Translations under genes and position numbers: made by a program
Notes under the pieces: generated by a model
What the model saw: the letters and a program-made list of their open reading frames with translations, nothing else
Database searches by the model: none
Told to the model about the DNA's origin: nothing
Source: Alitta virens
Lineage: Eukaryota; Annelida; Polychaeta; Phyllodocida; Nereididae
DNA length: 64,000 nucleotides
Direction: 5' to 3'
NCBI GenBank assembly: GCA_932294295.1
Contig: OW028581.1
Location: 39,867,495-39,931,494, forward strand
Shown: in pieces, positions 51,460-60,470 of the stretch
Position numbering within the stretch: position 1 is the stretch's first letter
How the letters are laid out: each line of letters begins with the position of its first letter

Positions 51460-53000
51460 AAGGTTGTGATGGTCACGGTGACCGTAAACTTTTTTTCGCC
51501 AACAACGTTCAACTTGGACACTCTGTCTGCCTGACCGGCAGATTGGCTACTGGAAGTGAGTTTGACACCTAACCAATCAGCGGCTGCTTTGCTGATAAGG
51601 TTGGCCGTGGCACCATTGTCGATGACGATACGTGGTGTTTTGTGTTCAAAGTAGGTGTCAAGATATGGGGACTGGCGCACAAGGACACGACGAATGGATG
51701 TGTCTTTGGGGGTGGGGAATGTGAATGTTGTTGTTATTTCATCGTCTTGTTCGAAGTCTTCACTGTTCGTATCATCTAGCACCTCAGCGATGAGGCGTGC
51801 TCGAGTCATGAATCGTCGATCTTGATCGGGTAGGTATGTGCACTCGCTCAGGAAATGATTGTCTGGTCGGTTGGTGCTTTTGCATAAGGGGCATGACTTC
51901 GGCTTACGCTGGGGCATAGGATGGCTGGGTCTGCGAAATGGGGTCTGTTTACCTTTTGTTGTTTCAGATCTCATTGCTCTGACTTCCCCTGTGGTCTGAA
52001 TTTCTTCGATTAGGGACTGTAGTGCCTGTGAAATTTCTGGTTTGATCGGCGCCAATGTCCTGAAACGTAGCTCTGTCCCATACTTTTGTTTCACAACCTT
52101 TGGGAGATCTCGATGGATTAGGCACAGCCACATAAACACTATGGTATTTTCCACAGTGGGGGAGAGTTCTTCGTCTGTGGTAGGTCTCTCACCACAATGT
52201 GTAATGCCACCATCTTTTAATAACAAATTGTCTTCGAAGAATGCAGCTAACCTTTGGTATAGATCTTCGTAACGTTCTCCATCTTCTAGTTTAATGTCAA
52301 CTAAGTCTAGGAAGTGAGCCCCTGATGATTGGAAACCATAGTGTGTTCGTATAGCCTGCCAAATGATGTCCAGTGATGTCGCTTTCTTAGTGATGGTGTT
52401 GCGTGCGATGACTGGGCAGTAATTTGCTATCTGTCCCAGAAAAAGATCCAGAAACTTACATTTTTGCTCAGCGGTTAGTCTTTTTGCTTCTGGTACTGCT
52501 TCACCATCTGATTGGAGGCCTCTGACGGCGTCCTCTGTTGTCTTTTTCCATGTAAATCCAGGGGCCATGAATGGTACAAAGTGGGAGTCGAGAGCTAGGC
52601 AATAGAGTAAGTTTTGTTTCCATGCCTCGAAGCTGGTAACAGTCTCTTGCTTTGTAAGAGCCCATTGTTTGGGAGCCCGGTTGCTTGTTGCCATTGCAAG
52701 CACGTGGTTGTTTTGGCTGGTCCCAAGCTGTACGATGCCGGCGGGCGACGCTACTTCTTGCGCCTCGCTTTGTTTATGGAAAGTTCTCCTTGTTGTAGAC
52801 GTGGATATCGTTTCTCCGCTGCCACCACGCCAATAAGATGAACAACAAAGCGATCGGATGTCAGAACTTTAATCCAAAACAACACACTGCCATGGACAGG
52901 AACCGGAAACAACTCTATGTAAAACATGTCACTATACAACTAACCATAGGCTTTGTAACGCCGTGGCGTAGTAGTGGGTGGAGTGACTTATTCTGAATGA
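49269..53000 (-). mobile_element. Ty3/gypsy-like LTR element fragment lacking the integrase
   Basis: Gag plus protease frame (52,703-51,429) and RT/RNase H frame (51,459-49,231) on the minus strand. Homology ends abruptly near 49,269 just after RNase H, at the start of the linker to the integrase (HLKQGTRPSRKATDI), where Harbinger-type sequence begins. The 5' end lies right of 52,703; CGTTTCTCCGCTGCCACCA at 52,809-52,827 could be a primer binding site (CCA end), but no LTR pair is present. Confidence 0.85.
51429..52703 (-). CDS. Gag and N-terminal protease of the second gypsy element, 424 codons
   Basis: The gag part starts MLAMATSNRAPKQWALTK, with capsid-like helices (FEAWKQNLLYCLALDSHF, DIIWQAIRTHYGFQ, YEDLYQRLAAFFEDNLL). 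A zinc-knuckle variant, CPLCKSTNRPDNHFLSEC, is near residue 265. The protease follows with RIVIDNGATANLIS, so the active-site triad reads Asp-Asn-Gly rather than Asp-Ser/Thr-Gly, as in some invertebrate gypsy groups. The frame ends inside the protease and the next frame overlaps by 30 nt, so a frameshift (mutational or programmed) is needed for Gag-Pol. Confidence 0.82.
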   Translation of the reverse strand: MLAMATSNRAPKQWALTKQETVTSFEAWKQNLLYCLALDSHFVPFMAPGFTWKKTTEDAVRGLQSDGEAVPEAKRLTAEQKCKFLDLFLGQIANYCPVIARNTITKKATSLDIIWQAIRTHYGFQSSGAHFLDLVDIKLEDGERYEDLYQRLAAFFEDNLLLKDGGITHCGERPTTDEELSPTVENTIVFMWLCLIHRDLPKVVKQKYGTELRFRTLAPIKPEISQALQSLIEEIQTTGEVRAMRSETTKGKQTPFRRPSHPMPQRKPKSCPLCKSTNRPDNHFLSECTYLPDQDRRFMTRARLIAEVLDDTNSEDFEQDDEITTTFTFPTPKDTSIRRVLVRQSPYLDTYFEHKTPRIVIDNGATANLISKAAADWLGVKLTSSSQSAGQADRVSKLNVVGEKKFTVTVTITTLCFMLWWSNI

Positions 53001-53921
53001 AGTGCCAGTGGCATCAGGAGCCCCAATAAGTACCAAGTTTTTGGCGTTCACCTATGACATCGCTACTCACAGATGAATGCCTAACATACCATGAAGTAGG
53101 AAACTCTATGCAGAACCATCAAGTGTTACAGGAAAACTGGATCAAAACCCCCAATGGTCCAGCACATAAAAAATGTTATTTAATGCCACCAAATTATAAT
53201 CAGAAACCTAACAATATTTTTTTCATTCAGCCAAATTAACTTTAAGTATCCTATCTATCTATTCTTTGTGGCAAGGTTGACAACCCAGCTTGGTGGACGC
53301 ACACTCCAGTAATACAAAGGTTTCTACCTCATTGATAACATTATGGTGCGCTTTTTCAAGATATCTTGCAAGAGTTTGGTTATAAGTACTGCCAGCTTGA
53401 GCTATTATGATTGCTATTGGTTAAAGGCATAGTTTATGAAGTTATTGCAGTCAAAAGCAGTCACAAAAATTAAAAGTGATCATTAGCTGGAAGACTCATA
53501 AAAGTGATCATGAGCTGGCAGAATTCATAAAGCCTTTGAGTCTGTATTTCCCCAGCTGGATGTCCTTTCCAGTCTCTGAAAGATCTCTATGTCAATACTA
53601 CTCGAAATTAAGAGATAAAAGTTATTTCATATCTAACCTATGTTTAATTTAATTAACTTGTTACACCATATTTTCCTTCTTCAAATACTTAAATAACTGC
53701 TGCAATATATATTTTAGTGAATCTGCCTAATTACTATATATATGTAAATGGAAATTGACAGGACTATTAAACTTGTGAGGAGTTACAACGATGCTCTGAT
53801 TGTATTAGGAATTATGCAATGATTATGGTACTTGGATGGAGTTAATGAATGGTCTAGATTTATTAGGTATTATGGGCATCATCAGTATTAACAGGTACCT
53901 ATAGGAACCAGTCCTAACCAT
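53001..53921. other. Unique AT-rich stretch inside the TIR element
   Basis: No supported ORF, RNA or repeat apart from a partial direct repeat of TAAAAGTGATCATNAGCTGG near 53,475-53,520. It probably belongs to the body of the AGGCCCC element or the unresolved end of the gypsy fragment. Confidence 0.4.
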
Positions 53922-54240
53922 GAGGACTTATTGGGAAATATGAGAACCACGAGGACTTATTGGGAATTATGGGAACCACGAGGACTTATTGGGAATAATG
54001 GGAACCACGAGGACTTATTGGGAAATATGGGAACCAAGAGGACTTATTGGGAATATTGGGAACCAAGAGGACTTATTGGAAATTATGGGAACCACAAGGA
54101 CTTATTGGGAATCATGGGGACCACAAGGACTTATTGGGAATTATCGGAACCACTAGGACTTATTGGGAATTATGGGAACCACGAGGACTTATTGGTAATT
54201 ATGGGAACCACGAGGACTTATTGAGAATTATTAGGAAATA
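53922..54240 (+). repeat. Right subterminal 29-bp tandem repeats of the TIR element
   Basis: About eleven directly adjacent 29-bp units, GAGGACTTATTGGGAATTAT followed by GGGAACCAC, with single-base variants. There are no spacers. Because 29 bp is not a multiple of three, three units equal 29 codons, which produces long repetitive open frames that are not genes. Confidence 0.92.
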
Positions 54241-54334
54241 TGGGAATTATCAGGGACTTCCAGGAATTGGTAGAAATTGTTGGGAGTTATGGGAATAATT
54301 GGAGTTGCGGGAATTATGGGGTTAAATGGGGCCT

Positions 54335-54938
54335 ATTGAGTGAAGACTTTCCTTCTGAGATAAACTCCAGAAGAAGAATTCTCTACCCAATAATGAAATC
54401 GGCAAAGAACGACAATAAACGTTGTAGGCTTATTGGGGATAAACTAGAAATTGAAGGCAAAGTTCTCTCTGTGAAGACCTTACACACGCTTCCGGAAAGG
54501 TATAATCCAGCAAATATTGCAACTATTACGAAAAATAACGTGACTGCCTTTTTCTCCAAAGCCTCACCTCTGTCAAACTTCTCTCAATGTGACCTGAACA
54601 TTGGAGGACGTATTTACTCCAGTGTTGAACAACATTTCCAAGAGCAAAGAGCCATTTTTGGTGGCAGTCCTGAAGCTGCAACTGAAATCCGTGCTGCACT
54701 GGACCCAGCAAGATGTAAGAAGCTTGGTGAACAAGTCAATGTAGACGAACGTAGATGGCTTGTTGAAGCAATGAGAGTGATGAGAACGGCATGCTTGGCA
54801 AAATTCACCCAAAATCCCACTGCAAAACAGTTCCTTCTGAAAACTGGGGATAATGAATTAGCCGAAGCAGGCCCCAATAAAACATGGGGTGTTGGGCTAA
54901 GGCTTGACAATCCCCAAGTTCACAATAAAACTGAATGA
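54335..54938 (+). CDS. C-terminal part of LINE ORF1p fused to an intact NADAR domain
   Basis: First ~60 codons: the ORF1p C-terminal domain (LSEDFPSEINSRRRILYPIM, then RLIGDKLEIEGKVL), which continues the RRM at 44,148 in frame. Then NADAR: VTAFFSKASPLSNFSQCDL, IYSSVEQHFQEQRAIFGG, DPARCKKLGEQVNVDERRWL, MRTACLAKFTQNPTAKQFLL and AEAGPNKTWGVGLRLDN. The block order, the Glu of the SVEQ helix, the Kf/n pattern and the terminal W-G-x-G are those of the YbiA/DUF1768 family, which hydrolyses N-glycosidic ADP-ribose links. No stop or frameshift occurs here. The domain is about the full family length (~140-150 aa). In an uninterrupted copy it would be the C-terminus of the RNA-binding ORF1p. Confidence 0.88.
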
Positions 54939-55949
54939 AAAGGTGAAAATCGCCTTGGTGAAATTTTAAAAGGAATCAGAAATGAACTAAGACAATAATC
55001 ATTATTGATGATAGTCCTGTGTCCTAATGATTATATTGACTGATTCTGTTTTTCTGAACCATGAAATTGAACATTGAAATAGGCAATACATATGCTTTGC
55101 TTCAAGATGTATGTGTATGTGTCATAATGCCCTAAATGGAAATGAACATGTGTCTGTACTTGATATTGATATAAAATGGTTATTCATTTATCTTTGAAAA
55201 TGGAATTTTTTACCACACTTCTATTTGAAATTCATGTTTACTTTATGCTTTTGACATAGATATGTAACACTTGATTATGAAATGAGGATAGCATTAATGT
55301 TGGATATCGCTGCTTGAAATGGAACTTAAGTGAAGTTTGTTTAAGTTTGTAAGTTTAAAAGTTTAAATTGATAATTTCTGTCAATATCCATGTTTGTAAA
55401 CATTCTTTAATTTTGGACAGTTGTCTTGCAAATACTTTGTACTGTGATTGACCATGTAAGACATTACATTAATACTGAGGTTTATTTAGGGCAATACACT
55501 AGTTCCAGAGGATACCTTTAAATTTGTATTGGCAAAATAGTTGATATATGTTTGTATAATTGGTAGATATACAGATTTCTTAAAAATCTTAAGATTCTTT
55601 TTTTGTGCTGATAATGATATGACCATATTAGAGCTAAATTATATATTTTAAATCATATATCATTTTAGGTAACCCTTTAGACTGACAACGAAATACTAAT
55701 TTATGGTGGTACTCTTGCTGCATGTTTGTTCATGCCATGTTAACTTTCGTTGTAAATGATTAACATTAATCTTTGTTATTTCAGTTCACAATGTTTCCTA
55801 TCTGCTTGTGCCAGTTACGATTGTAAACAGCAGAATTCTTTCTTCAAATTGAAGCCTACATATGGATCCACATGCTCAGTGATAAAACATCAGTGCGGTA
55901 ATTTTGCTCCGCGATACAATATTTATTTCTACCTTTTTTTTATAAATAG
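54939..55949. other. LINE inter-ORF region
   Basis: About 1 kb between ORF1 and ORF2, much longer than the tens of bases usual in LINEs, AT-rich and without a supported ORF. A 73-codon frame at 55,756-55,977 overlaps the ORF2 start but resembles nothing. A pyrimidine-rich TTTGTTATTTCAG at 55,772-55,784 looks like a splice acceptor. Confidence 0.5.
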
Positions 55950-58490
55950 ATGTCTGTGGAATCTGAATTATTTTTAAATAACAATCAGTCACTTATAGAT
56001 TTGCTTGAGAGTAATAACATGGATTTAGAAAATACAAATAATGAACCTAGTATTTATCAGTTATCACCTTACTATGATCAGTCTGGTTTTCAGCAATTGT
56101 TATGTGATAAACCCAACATTTTTAAAATAATGAGCCTAAATTGTCAGTCATTGAATGCAAAATTTGAAGTGATCAAAACCTATATGGAAATTTACAATAG
56201 TGCTGATTCTAAAATATCTGTTTTATGCCTGCAGGAAACGTGGCTCTCAGCTGATGCCGACCTTTCCCTCTTGCAACTTCCTGGATACACTTTAATTTCA
56301 TCTGGTAAGTCATGCAGTGCACATGGAGGTGTAGCTATCTATTTACATGAAGATTTTGATTATGATATATTACCTATTCATGGAGATAATCATATTTGGG
56401 ATGGACAATTTATAGAAATATATTTGGATAATCATGGGGCTAATAATAAAAAAGTTGTACTAGGAAATATATACAGGCCTCCTCGATCCTTGGTTGAAAA
56501 TATAGATCACTTTAAAAATGAGATTTATAGGATACTGAATGATTTAAATAATATTAATGATGTTATACTGGCTGGAGACTTTAATCTTGATCTTTTAAAG
56601 TATCAAGAGAACATACATATCGATGCCTTCTTGGAAATGATGATTGCCAGTGGCTGTATACCTAAGATAACACTCCCAACAAGGCTTGGTAATTTTAGCA
56701 GTACATTGATAGATAATATGTTTGTCAAAATATCGAATAATTTCTCCAGTACAACTTCTGGAATATTACTAAATCAAATTTCTGATCATTTACCATACTT
56801 CGTAATGTTAGATTATTTATCTCAAAACAAAAAAGTTCATCAGCCTCTTAGAGTTCTCACAACCTCTTCTCAAGCTTATGAAAGCTTTAAGAATGATCTT
56901 CAGACAGCTGAAATTAAAACTAGATTAGACAATTCCATCTCTGATAATGTAAATAAAAGTTATGAAAATTCCAATAGCATTTTAAATAATCTAACTTGTA
57001 AACATTTCCCTATCAAATATAGAAAGTTTAATAAATATAAACACAAGAGGTCTAGGTGGATCACAACTGGTATTCTAAAGTCAATAGCATACCGTGATAA
57101 ACTATATACTAAACTGAAAACCATTCAAATTGACAGTATAGAATATGATAGACAAAAAACTATATTAAAAGTTTACAATAGAATATTAAGAAATAGCATA
57201 AGGATAGCAAAAAAGAAATATTTTGAAAAGCTATTTGACAAATATAAGATTGATATGAAAAAAACGTGGGCAACTATAAACCATATCATAAATAAGACCA
57301 AAATCAAAAGTGACCGAACCTGTAAATTCTTAGTAAATGGAACATATTTGTCTGATAATCAAACAATCGTGAATGAATTTAACAAGTACTATGTTGAAAT
57401 TGGTTCAAGGTTAGCTAACAATATTCAAATGCCTGTGAATCGGTCATATACTGATTATTTATATCAGCCTATTACACAGGTTTTACAATTTAAAGCAATA
57501 AATAGGGAATCTGTGTGGAAACATATAGATAGTCTTAAGCCCAAGACCAGTTATGGATGTGATAGTATTTCAAATAAGCTACTAAAATTTGTTAAATATG
57601 AACTGGCAGATGCTCTAGTAATTATAATTAATCAAAGCATAGCATCTGGTATTTTTCCTGATTTATTGAAAATCGCCAAAGTTACACCTATATACAAAAA
57701 GGGAGATAAACAGTTATTTGAAAATTACAGACCCGTGTCAGTTTTACCCAGTGTATCAAAGGTCTTTGAGAGGGTATTATATGCTCAAATCTATGACTAT
57801 TTTTCAAAAAATAAAATGCTGTTTTGCAGTCAATATGGATTTTGTAAACTTCATTCAACTGAGTATGCAATTTTAGAAGTAATGGACCGAGTTATTAAGG
57901 AAATGGACCAAAATAGATTTCCAATTAATATATATCTTGATCTTTCTAAGGCCTTTGATACACTGGATCACAAAATTTTGCTACATAAATTAGAATACTA
58001 TGGCCTGAAAGATAATACTTTACATTTACTTAAAAGTTATCTAGATACAAGGTGCCAGTATATTGAATACAATAACTGTCAATCCAAATTCCTGACTATA
58101 AACTGTGGAGTTCCACAAGGGTCAATCCTTGGCCCATTATTATTTATCATCTATATGAATGACTTGCACTTAGCCACTAATATCTGTCATCCAATCATCT
58201 ATGCGGATGATTCTACTCTTACAACCACTCTACAGTCCACTGGTGACCTTATTTCTGAGGAGGCTATAAACAAAGAGTTACATAATGTACATGATTGGTT
58301 AAAACTTAATAAATTGTCTTTAAATGCATCCAAAACTAAAGGAATGATCTTTCATACTAGCCAAAGAAATATAAGTTATCCAAAATTATATATGCAAAAT
58401 ACACAGATTGAATTTGTGAAGCATTTTAACCTTCTCGGTGTTGTTCTGGATGAAAATATCAGCTGGCGAGAGCATCTAAATTTAATATAA
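55950..58490 (+). CDS. LINE ORF2: APE endonuclease and reverse transcriptase, 846 codons to an in-frame TAA
   Basis: Starts MSVESELFLNNNQSLI. Endonuclease: IMSLNCQSLNAKFEVI (about 50-65), VLCLQETWLS (catalytic Glu, about 95), GGVAIYLHEDF, GNIYRPPRS, VILAGDFNLDLL (about 210), ISDHLPYFVML (catalytic Asp-His, about 277). RT: LKIAKVTPIYKKGDK, ENYRPVSVLPSVSKVFERVL, INIYLDLSKAFDTLDHKIL, CGVPQGSILGPLLFIIYMND (about 720), PIIYADDSTLTT (about 750). It nicks target DNA and primes cDNA synthesis from the LINE RNA. All catalytic residues are present. A TAA at 58,488-58,490 cuts off the C-terminal ~190 residues, which continue in the same frame. Confidence 0.92.
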   Translation: MSVESELFLNNNQSLIDLLESNNMDLENTNNEPSIYQLSPYYDQSGFQQLLCDKPNIFKIMSLNCQSLNAKFEVIKTYMEIYNSADSKISVLCLQETWLSADADLSLLQLPGYTLISSGKSCSAHGGVAIYLHEDFDYDILPIHGDNHIWDGQFIEIYLDNHGANNKKVVLGNIYRPPRSLVENIDHFKNEIYRILNDLNNINDVILAGDFNLDLLKYQENIHIDAFLEMMIASGCIPKITLPTRLGNFSSTLIDNMFVKISNNFSSTTSGILLNQISDHLPYFVMLDYLSQNKKVHQPLRVLTTSSQAYESFKNDLQTAEIKTRLDNSISDNVNKSYENSNSILNNLTCKHFPIKYRKFNKYKHKRSRWITTGILKSIAYRDKLYTKLKTIQIDSIEYDRQKTILKVYNRILRNSIRIAKKKYFEKLFDKYKIDMKKTWATINHIINKTKIKSDRTCKFLVNGTYLSDNQTIVNEFNKYYVEIGSRLANNIQMPVNRSYTDYLYQPITQVLQFKAINRESVWKHIDSLKPKTSYGCDSISNKLLKFVKYELADALVIIINQSIASGIFPDLLKIAKVTPIYKKGDKQLFENYRPVSVLPSVSKVFERVLYAQIYDYFSKNKMLFCSQYGFCKLHSTEYAILEVMDRVIKEMDQNRFPINIYLDLSKAFDTLDHKILLHKLEYYGLKDNTLHLLKSYLDTRCQYIEYNNCQSKFLTINCGVPQGSILGPLLFIIYMNDLHLATNICHPIIYADDSTLTTTLQSTGDLISEEAINKELHNVHDWLKLNKLSLNASKTKGMIFHTSQRNISYPKLYMQNTQIEFVKHFNLLGVVLDENISWREHLNLI

Positions 58491-59066
58491 AAAAAACTGT
58501 CCAAAACCATAGGAATTATAAATAAATTAAAGAATTTTTTACCAACATTTGCTCTAAAGAATATATATAATGCTTTAATATTACCACACATGAATTACGG
58601 TATTACAGTTTGGGGAAAGCAATCTAGTAAGTTGATTACATTACAAAAAAAGGCTATCAGGGTTATTATGAAAACAGGATACAGAGCACATACTGATATA
58701 TTGTTCAAGGATTTATTCTTTTTAAAGATAAAAGACCTCTGTGCACTGCTTGACTATATCTTCTGCTACAAATTTATAAATCATTTACTGCCTGATTACT
58801 TTTTAACTAATTTATCAGATGATTACCAACATGAGCATTTTACCAGAGCAAGAGGGAATCGTCGTCTACCTGCTGTGAGTCATGAGTTTGCCAGGCAGGC
58901 TATTAGTTATAAATTTCCATATTCCTTCAATAGCATGCCTGATGATATCAAAAGCAAAATTTTCACACATTCTCTCAATTCCTTTAAAACCTTTATTAAA
59001 ATTAAATTCGTAAATAGTTATTCATCAATATGCACTAGATCAGACTGCTATGTATGTAATACTTGA
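58491..59066 (+). pseudogene. LINE ORF2 C-terminal region after the in-frame stop
   Basis: In the same frame as ORF2, directly after its TAA: IIKLKN-type thumb region, LPHMNYGITVWGKQSSKLIT, LQKKAIRVIMKTGYRAHTDI, LCALLDYIFCYKFINHLLPD, HFTRARGNRRLPAVSHEFAR and a terminal Cys pair (CTRSDCYVC). It ends at TGA 59,064-59,066. The single lesion between it and the RT suggests a young copy. Confidence 0.85.
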
Positions 59067-59465
59067 TTTATTTATTTATTATATATATCTTCTTTTTAAA
59101 ATTATTATTGTTATAATTATTTTTATTATTATTATTATTTTTTTTTTATTTATCTTTTTATCATTTAATTCCTCAAATTAGTGACTTTTTCTTATTGAAT
59201 TTAAGTTCTATTAAATCTCATTAAATAACATTTATCACTGAGAGTGTGGATTCATGCGGCACCATGAGCACAATCTGTTTATAAATAATTTAAATAATTA
59301 TAATGTAATGGGGGGGCCCCTCAGCAGCGATGACCAGATCATCTTGGAGGAGTCCCCCAGCTCTACACTGTTTTAATGTGGAAATGATGTAAAAAAAAAA
59401 GAAAATAGAGCAAATAAATGTGATCTGAATCTGAATCTGAAATCTAATAATTGTGCCTGACCAGT

Positions 59466-59588
59466 GTATACATCCTTTGCTTAAGGCAAGTGTAACGAGG
59501 AGTACACAATCAATGCACCTGACATATAACTCTAACTGACATGCATGTACATCCTTTGCCTAAGGCAAGTGTAACGAGGAGTGTACAG
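59466..59588 (+). repeat. Duplicated ~42-bp palindromic motif
   Basis: ACATCCTTTGC(T/C)TAAGGCAAGTGTAACGAGGAGT, flanked by GTATAC/GTACAC in the first copy (59,466-59,507) and TGTACA/TGTACA in the second (59,545-59,588). Only a few bases differ. Each copy has inverted ends (TGTACATCC...GGAGTGTACA) and an inner inverted repeat, TTGCC-TAA-GGCAA. Function unknown. Confidence 0.65.
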
Positions 59589-60470
59589 CATGGTCAATTA
59601 ATAATATAATAAGTGGCTGCAAGGGGCTGCACTTTACATCGTGTTGCCGGTGTTAGATAAAAGGTGTGCGGAAGGTTAACCTGTGGTAAGGAATTTTAAA
59701 AATTAATTTTTACACTGAGACAATGCCTTTTCTAACCCAGGACCAACGTGTAGATGGCAGCACTTGCAATCCTCAGAAATTCACCTTTACAGGGTCAAAG
59801 TGTCGCTTTTCCTTCCATTTTGGCCATCTGAAAATGTTGTGACACCATCATTAAAATGAAATTTTCTGTTAATTTTCACTTCATGTGTCAAACAGCAAAA
59901 CGTTCAGTTTATGTGTCTAGAAATTTACTTTGATATAGTTTGTCATGTCATTATGTCATATTATGTTAACATATGTTCTTACGCCTGTAAAAGTTTCTCG
60001 CAGACCAGCTCACATGCAGTTTATTTTTTGTTCCATGCTTCAGTGAAGCACAAAATAGAAGTCATGCTAGATATGTTCTTCCTATAGCATCAAAACATAA
60101 TTTTGTAAGTTCACTGTAAGACTGAAATAAGAAGTCATCAAGGCCAACTGAAGCAGTCAGGTAAGTACCTCCTTCATAGGGCTAACTATTTGGTCATTGT
60201 ATCTGTTTATCTCAGTTAATATGAGCAAAATTGCAGGGAAAAATGTATTCATATACATTGTATAATATTTTATATTCTCTAAAAAGGAAGTATTGGCATT
60301 AACGAGAGTGGGTATTACCCTTAAAAGGCAAAACCACTGAAATATTGAAATATGTATTCCACCTACACAATGATTATAAGCTAGGCTGGTTTTGGAATAC
60401 TTAGTGGTTTGATATGGTATTTTGACTGTATAACAAGCATTTCAATGATTAGTTGGACCTCTGTTTCTGA

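Larger units (their letters stand above)
44149..54334 (+). mobile_element. AGGCCCC TIR DNA element, 10.19 kb with nested insertions, 6-bp TSD
   Basis: Perfect 26-bp terminal inverted repeats at 44,149-44,174 (AGGCCCCATTTAACCCCATA then ATTCCC) and 54,309-54,334, flanked by ATTGAG on both sides. Subterminal regions are tandem repeats of related GGACTTA...GGGAATTATGG units. The inside holds a PIF/Harbinger element (45,051-~49,268) and a truncated gypsy element (~49,269-~53,000). Without these, about 2.2 kb of non-coding DNA remains, so the element is probably non-autonomous. A 6-bp duplication and these termini do not point me to one superfamily; IS3EU, Dada and Maverick-type elements have similar duplications. 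A second copy end is at 41,148. Confidence 0.88.
54335..59440 (+). mobile_element. CR1/L2-like LINE with ORF1p-NADAR, 3' part
   Basis: Continues the element at 43,200-44,148: end of ORF1p fused to NADAR (54,335-54,938), a ~1-kb inter-ORF region, ORF2 (55,950-59,066, one in-frame stop) and a 3' UTR with a GC hairpin (GGGGGGGCCCC near 59,310). It ends in the microsatellite GATCTGAATCTGAATCTGAA at about 59,421-59,441. It is the best-preserved LINE in the window and the only one with a complete NADAR. Confidence 0.88.

Noticed and set aside
53922..54240. CRISPR-like array of ~29-bp repeats
   Set aside because: Units are directly adjacent with no spacers and lie at the end of a eukaryotic TIR element; it is a subterminal tandem repeat.
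53931..54298. Long open frames with TRTYWELWEP-type repeats
   Set aside because: Periodic translation of the 29-bp satellite in two frames.
54918..55793. Direct repeat AGTTCACAAT at the end of ORF1 and before ORF2, read as a target duplication of an 860-bp insertion
   Set aside because: A 10-bp match in about 1 kb is expected by chance at roughly this frequency, and no transposon ends lie next to it.
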